Origin: a virus
IMG/VR virus record: IMGVR_UViG_3300021962_000676
Location: 1 to 23,320 of that record
Length of the DNA: 23,320 nucleotides
Reading direction: 5' to 3' (one strand)
Shown: positions 6,837-13,278 of the stretch, in pieces
Numbering within the stretch: the first letter of the stretch is position 1
Layout of the letters: every line of letters starts with the position of its first letter
Made by a program: the position numbers and the translations under genes
Notes under the pieces: model-generated
Told to the model about the DNA's origin: nothing
Databases searched by the model: none
Seen by the model: only the letters and a program-made list of their open reading frames with translations

Positions 6837-8530
6837 GATGGATTTCGCAGCTCGAACAGTTCCTTGCCAGCCTTGTATCGCTCCGGCGAGTTATTGTGAT
6901 CATACGTTTTGTCATTCGGAGCGCGTCCGAATATTGGATGCAAATGTTCAAACGTGATGCGGTCTCGTGCGTCAATGACCACGCCGTCCTTCCACGCTCG
7001 CGCGCTGAACTCGTTGTCCGAAAAAACCGATTCGTAGCCTTCGTGAAATAGTTCTTTGCCCTGCTGCTCGTATCGAGCGCGCGAGCAAATTGCCATGCAA
7101 AGCAAAGTGTCTGTGCGATTGCCGTCATTTACCGCGATCACGAACGAATCAAATGCCGGATCTTTATCTTTGACCTCGGCCAGCAATTTCTCATCCCAAC
7201 CGAGAGACGGCACCCAGTCGTCCGAGAGCTGAACCAAGATGTCTCCGGTCGCCTGCCTTGCCGCGCGATTCCATGCAGCGACGCACGACTTTTTGTCAGA
7301 GACTACGCTGAGAAAATAATCAGCCATCTCCATCGAATCCTTGTCGTCCGAATCGACCGCTAAGATGTGTTCAATCTGCGACGCATTGGTGGCCGATGTG
7401 AGCCAAGCGTCACGGCAAGCGACGGCCTGAGACGAACGATGCCGCGTCGCATGGAGCAACGAGATGCGCGGAGTCTTGCCGGCGTAATACTGCGATTGCA
7501 GAAATGTTGCGCGTGCCAAGTTCCCGTGCGCGCGAAACGCACGCGCTGCCAGATCGTATCCTGCCCAAGTATACCACTTCACCTCGTGCGTCCACGGTCG
7601 GTCAGCCTCGAGCGGTTCGCGAAGCTCTAGCATTTTGTCTGCCCAATAACTTGCGCGCTGCGTGTCGTTCTTTTCAAAATACAAAAGAATCAGATGGGCA
7701 ATCGCCTCGCGGCACCACGGATAAATTGCGTGCGCTTCCATCAGGTAGGTGAGCGCCTCGCGGTGACTATTGCAGAGCTTCGCCAAGTTGATGAGCGTCT
7801 CGTAACGAAAAGCCGGTTGCAGATTAGGAAACGAAATTGCGATCTTTCCGAACGAGATTGCAGCGTTGGTATTGACCGAGCAGTAATGCTCTTGGTGAAT
7901 GTAGAAATACTGCGCGGCGACCTCGCGCACCGAGTGAGCAAGGATTCGCAGATTCCGCCGGCGGTTCTCGCGTTTAACGATTGCCGGCGAATGAATCCAG
8001 ACCGGCGCCTGCCAGTCCTCGTGCTTGTCCTTTGGCAGAAGGAGCAGGTTTTCATGAACCTCGTGATGCCAGATGCGCCGGTCGTGGAACGCGTGCCTGC
8101 GGATTGCGCGCTCGCGATACAGTCGCTTGCCGCTGCCTCGCACGTCGTAGTAAGCACGCACCATCAGCACCTCGGCCGGCAGTAGCGCGAGCTTCTCGCG
8201 GAATCCTTCGACCTTCTCGATTAAATCGTCGCAGTCAGCCCAAACCAGCCAGTCTCCGGTTGCCTGCGCGAATGCCTTGTTCCGTGCCGCTGCAAACGAA
8301 TCGACGTGGTCCCAAGCCTCGGCGCCCAACTGGTTCTTGTGCTCGCTAAAAACGAACGGAATGCCCTTCTCCGCGCACCAGTCACGCGCCATCTGTTCAG
8401 TCTCGTCCGGCTTCTTGATGCCGATGGCACGCACCAACGAAAGCTCGTCGAAGATTGGTGCGAACGAGTTCAGCATCGAAAGGATGTGCTCGATCTCGTT
8501 TCCGCAGATTACGCACAGAGAAATTCGCAT
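6833..8530 (-). CDS. Two-domain GT2-type glycosyltransferase with TPR-like middle
   Basis: A 565-residue protein. The N-terminal domain begins MRISLCVICGNEIEHIL and has FAAARNKAFAQATGDWLVW followed by ADCDD (99-102 is the metal-binding DxD region), a classical GT2/GT-A fold. The middle (about 240-350) is helical with TPR-like spacing of Ala, Tyr and Leu. A second GT-A-like domain starts at about 354 (PRISLLHATRHRSSQA) and has its own ATGDILVQLSDDW (427-439). So one chain carries two candidate catalytic sites. The start is ATG 8530: although the frame is open up to 8818, that part lies antiparallel-free inside the capsid gene and reads as Arg-rich shadow sequence. It follows the capsid terminator directly. 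Confidence 0.85.
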   Translation of the reverse strand: MRISLCVICGNEIEHILSMLNSFAPIFDELSLVRAIGIKKPDETEQMARDWCAEKGIPFVFSEHKNQLGAEAWDHVDSFAAARNKAFAQATGDWLVWADCDDLIEKVEGFREKLALLPAEVLMVRAYYDVRGSGKRLYRERAIRRHAFHDRRIWHHEVHENLLLLPKDKHEDWQAPVWIHSPAIVKRENRRRNLRILAHSVREVAAQYFYIHQEHYCSVNTNAAISFGKIAISFPNLQPAFRYETLINLAKLCNSHREALTYLMEAHAIYPWCREAIAHLILLYFEKNDTQRASYWADKMLELREPLEADRPWTHEVKWYTWAGYDLAARAFRAHGNLARATFLQSQYYAGKTPRISLLHATRHRSSQAVACRDAWLTSATNASQIEHILAVDSDDKDSMEMADYFLSVVSDKKSCVAAWNRAARQATGDILVQLSDDWVPSLGWDEKLLAEVKDKDPAFDSFVIAVNDGNRTDTLLCMAICSRARYEQQGKELFHEGYESVFSDNEFSARAWKDGVVIDARDRITFEHLHPIFGRAPNDKTYDHNNSPERYKAGKELFELRNPS

Positions 8531-8548
8531 GACGCTTTGCGATCTGTC

Positions 8549-8590
8549 AAAAACAAGAAACCCTGCGCCGGTAAAAGCGCAGGGTTCTCG
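8549..8590 (-). terminator. Intrinsic terminator after the major capsid gene
   Basis: On the minus strand, CCCTGCGC, an 8-base loop TTTTACCG, and GCGCAGGG form a perfect 8-bp GC-rich stem (arms 8577-8584 and 8561-8568). Flanking A and T bases extend it with one bulge. The 3' arm is followed by TTTCTTGTTTTT (8560-8549). It lies 18 bases or more after the capsid stop at 8608 and just before the glycosyltransferase start, so it would limit read-through into the glycan and tail genes. Confidence 0.88.
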
Positions 8591-8607
8591 AAGCGAACCA
8601 GATTGCT

Positions 8608-9576
8608 TTAGCTGTATTGCGTGGTGATCAACTGAGCCGCGTTCGAATTGACAACCTTCTCGGCGACGTAATGCGAAGATCGCACGACGTTCGACCGGAT
8701 CGTCTCGTCGCGGTAGGTCGTCACGCCGATGACCGGACCATACTCGGACCAGTTGAGCGTGAAGCCAGCACCGCCGCCGAAGTAGCCGGCGCCGCCATCG
8801 GAGACCGAGCCGACCCAAGCCAGCGTGTTGCTCCAGATATTGGAGCTAGAGAATGCAACACCTTCGTTGGCGCTGTCGTAGGACGATCGACCGATCAGCA
8901 CTTCCTGCACGCCCAGCGCCTCGGCAGCAGCCGCGAGACCGACGTTCAGGAACGTGTCGGACGAAACACCAGCACCGCGCAGGCGGTTCTGAAACTTCGT
9001 CGAAGCCTTGATGCGATTGTAAACAGGACTCGAAAGGACAACTCTGAGATTGTCGATCGACTCGCCCTTCGCGAGCAGACGATCTTTGCAGTCATCAACG
9101 TCAGCACCGAAATCGAACGTCGCCAGATTCGCGGCCGTGTAAGCGGTCGCAGAATTGGTCGCGGTGAAGACGGTATTGTCGAAGATTTTCGCAGCGACGC
9201 GAAGCTCGTGCGAGAGCATCAGCGAACGCTGAGAGAGCTTGCCGGCGATGACTTCAGCGTCGAAGAACCGCGCCATGTCAGCGGTCACAACGTCATCGAT
9301 GGTATTCTCGATGCCGTATTCAATCGCGGTGTAGGTGTCCTGAGTGAACGACTGCGTCGCGCGAGGATACGCACCACCGACAGCGCGCTGCTTGGCGCTC
9401 TGCTTGAGAAGTTGCGCTTCCTTGAGGAGAAAGGTCGGATACTGCCCAGCGCGCACTGGCACGTTGAGCACTGGCATGACCTTGGTTCCGATGAGTCCGT
9501 TCTCCCAGTCTTTCGACTGTTCGAGGACACCGGCGATATCGCCACGGAATACCGCGGCTGCATTTGAGTAAGCCAT
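8608..9576 (-). CDS. Major capsid protein (HK97-fold)
   Basis: A 322-residue major capsid protein, directly after a decoration protein and a protease/scaffold gene. The sequence has the usual features of this family: an N-terminal arm (AVFRGDIAGVLEQSKDW), an extended strand with GGAYPRATQSFTQDTYTAI (about 67-85), the IENTIDDVVTADMARFFD region, a long spine-like helix with LMLSHELRVAAKIFD (about 119-133), LRVVLSSPVYNRIKAS (about 177-192), and a C-terminal AGFTLNWSEYGPVIGVTTYRDE block. It has no long N-terminal delta domain; scaffolding is supplied by the separate upstream gene. The leader before ATG 9576 is A/T-rich (TTAAAAATTTACTCAA) with no SD, striking for a gene that must be highly expressed. 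Confidence 0.9.
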   Translation of the reverse strand: MAYSNAAAVFRGDIAGVLEQSKDWENGLIGTKVMPVLNVPVRAGQYPTFLLKEAQLLKQSAKQRAVGGAYPRATQSFTQDTYTAIEYGIENTIDDVVTADMARFFDAEVIAGKLSQRSLMLSHELRVAAKIFDNTVFTATNSATAYTAANLATFDFGADVDDCKDRLLAKGESIDNLRVVLSSPVYNRIKASTKFQNRLRGAGVSSDTFLNVGLAAAAEALGVQEVLIGRSSYDSANEGVAFSSSNIWSNTLAWVGSVSDGGAGYFGGGAGFTLNWSEYGPVIGVTTYRDETIRSNVVRSSHYVAEKVVNSNAAQLITTQYS

Positions 9577-9595
9577 TTGAGTAAATTTTTAAGGA

Positions 9596-9955
9596 TTAGA
9601 GACTGTTCAGCTTGGGAATGAATTCGACCACTGCGCCGGCCTCGGTCGCAGTCGTCAGAGTTTTGCCGAGAATCACGGTGCCGCTGACGGCTCCGAGACC
9701 GTTAGCGCCGATATAAATCGTGTCACCGACCGTAATCGGACCGGCGAGCATCGAAATTTTTTGCGTGCCTTGACCGTGCAGGAAAGCGACGGTGACATAG
9801 TCACCAGAGGCAGCATCGATCTGCGTGATGCCATCGACCGAGCCGGCCGTAGCAGCGAGACCGACACCGCGATTGTTGGAGATGACGACCGCGCGGAACG
9901 CGGTCAGAGCGCTGTTGGCGACGAAGGTGCCTGCGCCGAGATATTGAGTAGCCAT
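9596..9955 (-). CDS. Capsid decoration protein (DUF2190-like)
   Basis: A 119-residue beta-rich protein that matches the DUF2190/cement family: MATQYLGAGTFVANSALTAF at the start, a central DGITQIDAASGDYVTVAFLHGQGT run, then AGPITVGDTIYIGANGLGAV (about 71-90), and a closing VVEFIPKL strand. Known role: it binds the outside of the expanded capsid lattice and stabilises it, as lambda gpD does. It sits between the protease-scaffold and capsid genes, the usual place. Its leader before ATG 9955 is CTAAAAATAAC with no SD, like that of the capsid gene. Confidence 0.85.
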   Translation of the reverse strand: MATQYLGAGTFVANSALTAFRAVVISNNRGVGLAATAGSVDGITQIDAASGDYVTVAFLHGQGTQKISMLAGPITVGDTIYIGANGLGAVSGTVILGKTLTTATEAGAVVEFIPKLNSL

Positions 9956-9967
9956 GTTATTTTTAGA

Positions 9968-10942
9968 TTAGAGTTTGATCAGTTCGCCGGCCTGCACGCG
10001 CGAGCGGAAGGAAGCGTATTCAGTTGGATTGTTTTTCACCGAGAACGAGATGGCGGCAGCCTTGTCGCCTTTGAGTTCGACGCACTTCGCGGCGACGAGG
10101 GTCTCAAATTTCGACTCGACCTTCGCAGGCGCAGCAGCCTCGGCAGAGACCGAAGCGACAGCAGGAGCGCCAAAGGTCTTGGCGAATTCCTTCAGCGCAG
10201 ATTCAGCAGCGAACTTAGCCGCGAGTTGCACCGCTTCGGTTTGAGCGCTCATGGCAGCAGCCGCATCCGGCTTCTTGTCTTGAGGCGCAATCGCCTCGAG
10301 CTTCGTCATGCGCTCATTCATAGACATGATGGCCGATTCGATCATGGCCGCGATTTCTTTTTGCAATTCTGGATTCATATTTAGGAGTTCGATTTCAATT
10401 TCAGGCGGTTCCGATCCGATTTGAATCGTATCGGTGCCAGTATTATCGGTCTGAAGTTGATTCAGTTTCCGAGAAAAGAAGCCTGCCGGATTCGCCGCAG
10501 GGTCGCTCACGATGTCTACGGAATAAATTTCCGAGCATCGTTGCAGCATTGTCTTCTTGTCCGAGGACATTTCACTCGGACCAGAAAACGCAATGGACAG
10601 TCCGAACGTGTCAGGAATCTTGTTCGCGATCTCCAGTATGTAATTCCGATGCGGAGATGACTGGAGCAGATTCAAATCACCGATCAGTTTTTGGCCGACG
10701 ATGCTGAAGTTATCGATGTAACCAACGATATCGCCGGCGCCAGAGTTGTGATTCAGATTCACCTTGAGTCCGCCGGCATACGATTCCGCTGCGGTCTTGA
10801 CCTGTTCCAAGGTCTTCGAGTCGATGACCACTTTGTGACCCAAGGCCACGCCCTCGGTGATCAGCGAGACACCACGAATGATGCCTTTGACCTCATCGAT
10901 TACGCCGGCAGCCGCTGAAAATGAAATGATATCCGCCATCAT
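9968..10942 (-). CDS. Prohead protease fused to scaffold
   Basis: A 324-residue protein with two parts. Residues 10-157 are a phage prohead serine protease: GVIDEVKGIIRGVSLITEG, KVNLNHNSGAGDIVGYI with candidate catalytic H65, IPDTFGLSIAFSG with candidate S116, and CSEIYSVDIVSDPAANPAG (136-154), which ends this family. Residues about 185-324 are Ala/Glu/Lys-rich and helical, the profile of a scaffold, ending in a conserved-looking basic and polar tail (YASFRSRVQAGELIKL). This is the lambda C/Nu3 layout. An in-frame ATG at 10378 (M189) could start a 136-residue scaffold alone. The start is ATG 10942 or the next codon at 10939. Which residues are catalytic is inferred from family pattern. Confidence 0.82.
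   Translation of the reverse strand: MMADIISFSAAAGVIDEVKGIIRGVSLITEGVALGHKVVIDSKTLEQVKTAAESYAGGLKVNLNHNSGAGDIVGYIDNFSIVGQKLIGDLNLLQSSPHRNYILEIANKIPDTFGLSIAFSGPSEMSSDKKTMLQRCSEIYSVDIVSDPAANPAGFFSRKLNQLQTDNTGTDTIQIGSEPPEIEIELLNMNPELQKEIAAMIESAIMSMNERMTKLEAIAPQDKKPDAAAAMSAQTEAVQLAAKFAAESALKEFAKTFGAPAVASVSAEAAAPAKVESKFETLVAAKCVELKGDKAAAISFSVKNNPTEYASFRSRVQAGELIKL
10376..10378 (-). promoter_or_regulatory. Possible internal start codon for separate scaffold
   Basis: ATG at 10378-10376 is in frame with the protease-scaffold gene (codon 189) and stands exactly at the junction between a Glu/Ile-rich linker and the helical scaffold part. The preceding bases CTAAAT resemble the A/T-rich leaders of several genes here. 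There is no SD. By analogy with lambda Nu3 it may yield a 136-residue scaffold; inference only. Confidence 0.35.
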
Positions 10943-10963
10943 TGTGATGGCTAACCGTCAAAA

Positions 10964-11167
10964 CTACTTCGGCTCGGACTGTTCGAGACGCTTGGCCTCG
11001 GTCTCAATATATCTGGAAAGGCGGACGAGTTCGGCCTTGATTGCAATATCGGAAGGCGTGAACGGCTTGTGACTTCGCTTGTCACGAAACGTCAACAGAC
11101 GAACGCGCTGTGCAATTCCTTCGAGCTGTCGAGCTACGCGTCGCAGACGAGCATCTGCGTGCCTCAT
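10964..11167 (-). CDS. Small charged hypothetical protein
   Basis: A 67-residue protein, strongly charged (many Arg, Lys, Glu), helical, with no transmembrane segment or signal peptide. I do not recognise it. The start is set at ATG 11167, which overlaps the stop of the upstream XhlA-like gene as ATGA; a longer frame to 11269 starts with a non-ATG codon and would cover the upstream gene. It is the last gene of the adhesion/lysis block, 21 bases before the protease-scaffold gene. The position after the holin and XhlA-like gene suggests a lysis-related or regulatory role, but it lacks spanin features (no lipobox, no TM). Confidence 0.6.
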   Translation of the reverse strand: MRHADARLRRVARQLEGIAQRVRLLTFRDKRSHKPFTPSDIAIKAELVRLSRYIETEAKRLEQSEPK

Positions 11168-11418
11168 TGCCGCTTTGACAGATAGATGATAACCCAGCCT
11201 ATAACCGCAATGACCGACGCAACGGCGGATGCGATGAGCGCAGTTTGAGCGCCAACGATAGCTTTCCAAATCTCCAGTTTAGTGACTCGCCCGTTTGTCC
11301 GCTCCACCTGTGCGATGATTCGATCGGCCTTCCGGCACATCTCATCCTGAGCAGCCATAATGCGGCTCAGAGTTGCGTTGATCGAGTTGGGATTAAAATC
11401 CTCGGGATGATCGCTCAT
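11164..11418 (-). CDS. XhlA-like one-TM holin accessory protein
   Basis: An 84-residue protein with a hydrophilic helical N-terminal part and a single C-terminal transmembrane segment (about 55-80, AIVGAQTALIASAVASVIAV and on) ending in basic SKRQ. The ERTNGRVTKLEIWKAI stretch (39-54) before the membrane segment is the hallmark of hemolysin XhlA-like phage proteins, which work with a holin to permeabilise the membrane. ATG 11418 is chosen; an upstream TTG at 11454 would overlap the holin gene. It follows the holin stop by 10 bases and overlaps the next gene by ATGA. Confidence 0.72.
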   Translation of the reverse strand: MSDHPEDFNPNSINATLSRIMAAQDEMCRKADRIIAQVERTNGRVTKLEIWKAIVGAQTALIASAVASVIAVIGWVIIYLSKRQ

Positions 11419-11428
11419 GGTTGGTAAT

Positions 11429-11863
11429 TCACTTCTTCTGGTATCGTGCACCAAACCACCAGTACATCATGGTCCATGCGCCAAAATTGGTTTCGCTGGC
11501 TAGTGCCGAGCGTGTGTCGCCGACGCTCGTGAAGTAGACGGTGGCGATAAAGATCGCACCGACCCAAGTCAGTCCCGGTCGCGTAGCGCGAGAGAACGCA
11601 TCCACGACGAGGTAAAGATTGACGATGACCGGATGCGCGTTCGCAGGAATCGCGATGGCGCCTTGAGTCTTCTGCGACTCGGTGAATGCCTTCCATGCTT
11701 CGGTCTTCTCCGCAGACTCCGTGCGCGCTTGCATCAAGCGGATCTCGATGTCCGCTTCCTTGCCCTTGCGGAACGTGTCGAACCACGAGGTCGCGATGTG
11801 CAGCACCGACCCGAAGATGCCGCCGCCAATCGCTGAGGAGAAGAAGTCGAAGATCGAGGTCAT
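11429..11863 (-). CDS. Holin of the 3TM / GTA-release type
   Basis: A 144-residue membrane protein with the pattern of the Holin_3TMs family: an N-terminal amphipathic/membrane part (MTSIFDFFSSAIGGGIFGSV), a charged helix (about 33-66, KGKEADIEIRLMQARTES), a hydrophobic segment with VIVNLYLVVDAFSRATRPGL (about 79-98; the TRP turn is typical), VGAIFIATVYF (about 101-111), and a C-terminal WTMMYWWFGARYQKK. Known role: forms lesions in the inner membrane at the end of infection. ATG 11863 is chosen because it overlaps the upstream stop as ATGA; an upstream non-ATG start to 11932 is unlikely. No endolysin gene is visible in this window. Confidence 0.75.
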   Translation of the reverse strand: MTSIFDFFSSAIGGGIFGSVLHIATSWFDTFRKGKEADIEIRLMQARTESAEKTEAWKAFTESQKTQGAIAIPANAHPVIVNLYLVVDAFSRATRPGLTWVGAIFIATVYFTSVGDTRSALASETNFGAWTMMYWWFGARYQKK

Positions 11864-12093
11864 GACTTGTTTATCGTCGCGGTCGATGTCGGCTTGTCTA
11901 TTGCCAGCACGCCGTTGCAACTGACGTTCCATTCGTTGCCGGTGCGCTCACTGGTGCATGGGACGTTGATCGAAAAGTGCTTGAACAGGTATTCCTTTTG
12001 CGCCTTTTCGCCCTCAAATATACGCCAGACATGGTCAAGTGTCCCGCGACCGGGTTCGCCTCGGCTCTTGTTGAATCGAATGATGTATTTCAT
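11860..12093 (-). CDS. Small conserved hypothetical protein
   Basis: A 77-residue soluble protein starting MKYIIRFNKSRGEPGRGT, with HVWRIFEGEKAQKEYLFKHF in the first half and a Cys-containing second half (NVPCTSERTGNEWNVSCNG). I recall similar short proteins from environmental tailed phages next to fibre and oxygenase genes, but no function is known to me. It is predicted alpha/beta and carries no membrane segment. It overlaps the oxygenase stop at its 5' end (ATGA, 12090-12093) and the holin start at its 3' end, so it is translated as part of this operon. Confidence 0.65.
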   Translation of the reverse strand: MKYIIRFNKSRGEPGRGTLDHVWRIFEGEKAQKEYLFKHFSINVPCTSERTGNEWNVSCNGVLAIDKPTSTATINKS

Positions 12094-12764
12094 ACGACCT
12101 CAACCGGAGTTGAACACGTCTTTGCTAGATTGTATCCGACGCTCAAATTGAAATGCACGAACTTGATCGGCTTGTCCGAACCATGTCGGCCGAATGAATG
12201 CGGCAACCACGCATTTGTGATGAGCATGAGTCCCGGCTCTGGCACAAAGTTGATAGCATTACTCGCCGGAGTTGCTATGCTCATGTCTTGCTCCGGCAGA
12301 TTGATCTGCACCTTGCCGCATCGCGGGTCGTGAAACATGGCCCGCGAACAGCCCTCTGGTGTCTCTAGGAAATAGAACCCGACCAGTTGATGGCCACCGC
12401 CGTGGACGTGCCGTTCCATGAACGAATGCTTGTGGTGCTTCTGTGTCCACATTGCGTCAAGGGTGACGTTGAAGTTATCCATCGCGTAACCTTGGCTCTG
12501 CAATATTCCCCAAGCGTTGTGGCCGACGTAGCTGCAAAAATCCTTTACACGCGAGTCACCAGCGAAACTTTCAGTCTGATGCAGCGGGTATAGCTCATGC
12601 ACATCGTTACCGATCTTGCTCAGTAATTCATCGGAGACTTCGCTCACGGATGCGATGAACTCCGGCTTCTTGCTGGAATAAATCGCAGACGGGAAGTAAT
12701 TGAACGTAAAAAACTCCGGCTGCTTTACCGGCTCCTCCACCTTTGCTTTGCGTTTCTTAAACAT
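12090..12764 (-). CDS. 2-oxoglutarate/Fe(II)-dependent oxygenase (phage type)
   Basis: A 224-residue protein of the 2OG-FeII_Oxy_5-like group often found in cyanophage and marine T4-like genomes. It has N-terminal strands (FFTFNYFPSAIYSSK), a helical part, then the double-stranded beta-helix core: MERHVHGGGHQLVGFYFLE (116-134) with H119/H121, an FHDPR turn (144-148, with D146), and NAWLPHSFGRHG (184-195) where H189 is the distal iron ligand candidate and R193 could bind 2-oxoglutarate. Which of H119, H121 and D146 bind iron cannot be settled by eye. It adjoins the fibre-assembly-like protein and adhesin, so hydroxylation of a virion protein is plausible. It overlaps the upstream gene by 8 bases. 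Confidence 0.75.
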   Translation of the reverse strand: MFKKRKAKVEEPVKQPEFFTFNYFPSAIYSSKKPEFIASVSEVSDELLSKIGNDVHELYPLHQTESFAGDSRVKDFCSYVGHNAWGILQSQGYAMDNFNVTLDAMWTQKHHKHSFMERHVHGGGHQLVGFYFLETPEGCSRAMFHDPRCGKVQINLPEQDMSIATPASNAINFVPEPGLMLITNAWLPHSFGRHGSDKPIKFVHFNLSVGYNLAKTCSTPVEVV

Positions 12765-13278
12765 CGAGCTTCACCCAGTTGGTTGAGGATTCATCCCAGC
12801 GGTATCGGCCTTCTGGCCTTGGGACCGGAGCAACATACCTGAGTCCGTCTTCGCTGGCCACCCAGCTCGGGAAAGGAGGAACACTAGACTCGACCCACTC
12901 GTTTGTCTCTCGGTCGAACTTGTATGGGTATGCACCTTTGACCGTCGGTCGCGGCGGCTGAATTGGTCGCAAGGTTTCTTCGTTCAGCGTCCAGTTAGGC
13001 AGCAGGCTTGCCCGTGCTTCAGCAATCTTAGCCGCCTTTTCTTCGGCTGTCATCGGGCGAACGTGGTGAATGTCCGTGTAAACGCCGTCCACCAATTCGT
13101 AGACGCACTCAGCGCAGACCTCAAACAGCCCTGCGGTTGGAGGAGCAACACGGACGAACCTCGCAAACTCAGGAGGCAGATTGTCGGTGTCTATACCGGG
13201 AAAAGCCTGCCGAAAGTTATCACCAAAAATGGGATGCTCGAAGGCTCTGCCGTCTTTGACTCGTATGTATAGTTCCAT
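12757..13278 (-). CDS. Tail-fibre-assembly-like hypothetical protein
   Basis: A 173-residue protein of a family I know only as hypothetical in environmental phages. It begins MELYIRVKDGRAFEHPIFGDNF and has PMTAEEKAAKIAEARA (about 75-90), which is reminiscent of tail-fibre assembly proteins. The C-terminus has two copies of an aromatic motif: YPYKFDRETNEWVES (about 117-131) and GRYRWDESSTNWVKL (about 157-171), a short Tyr-x-Trp/Phe-Asp...Trp-Val module seen in fibre chaperones. It directly follows the glycine-rich adhesin (TAATG overlap at 13278), the usual place for a fibre chaperone. The function is inferred from position. Confidence 0.6.
   Translation of the reverse strand: MELYIRVKDGRAFEHPIFGDNFRQAFPGIDTDNLPPEFARFVRVAPPTAGLFEVCAECVYELVDGVYTDIHHVRPMTAEEKAAKIAEARASLLPNWTLNEETLRPIQPPRPTVKGAYPYKFDRETNEWVESSVPPFPSWVASEDGLRYVAPVPRPEGRYRWDESSTNWVKLDV

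Noticed and set aside
8525-8560. TTGACA promoter-like box on the minus strand just after the terminator
   Set aside because: The matching -10 position (17 bases later) reads CGAATT and lies inside the coding sequence, so a usable promoter for the glycosyltransferase is not supported.
8531-8818. 96-codon N-terminal extension of the two-domain glycosyltransferase
   Set aside because: It runs across the terminator and into the end of the capsid gene and translates as Arg/Trp-rich shadow; the real start is the ATG at 8530, with a typical GT2 beginning.
8617-9567. 316-codon plus-strand frame
   Set aside because: It mirrors the major capsid gene exactly in length and position and encodes Arg-rich sequence with no recognisable pattern.
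11168-11269. Longer form of the 67-residue gene
   Set aside because: The extension covers the XhlA-like gene and starts with a non-ATG codon; the ATGA junction at 11164-11167 is the better start.
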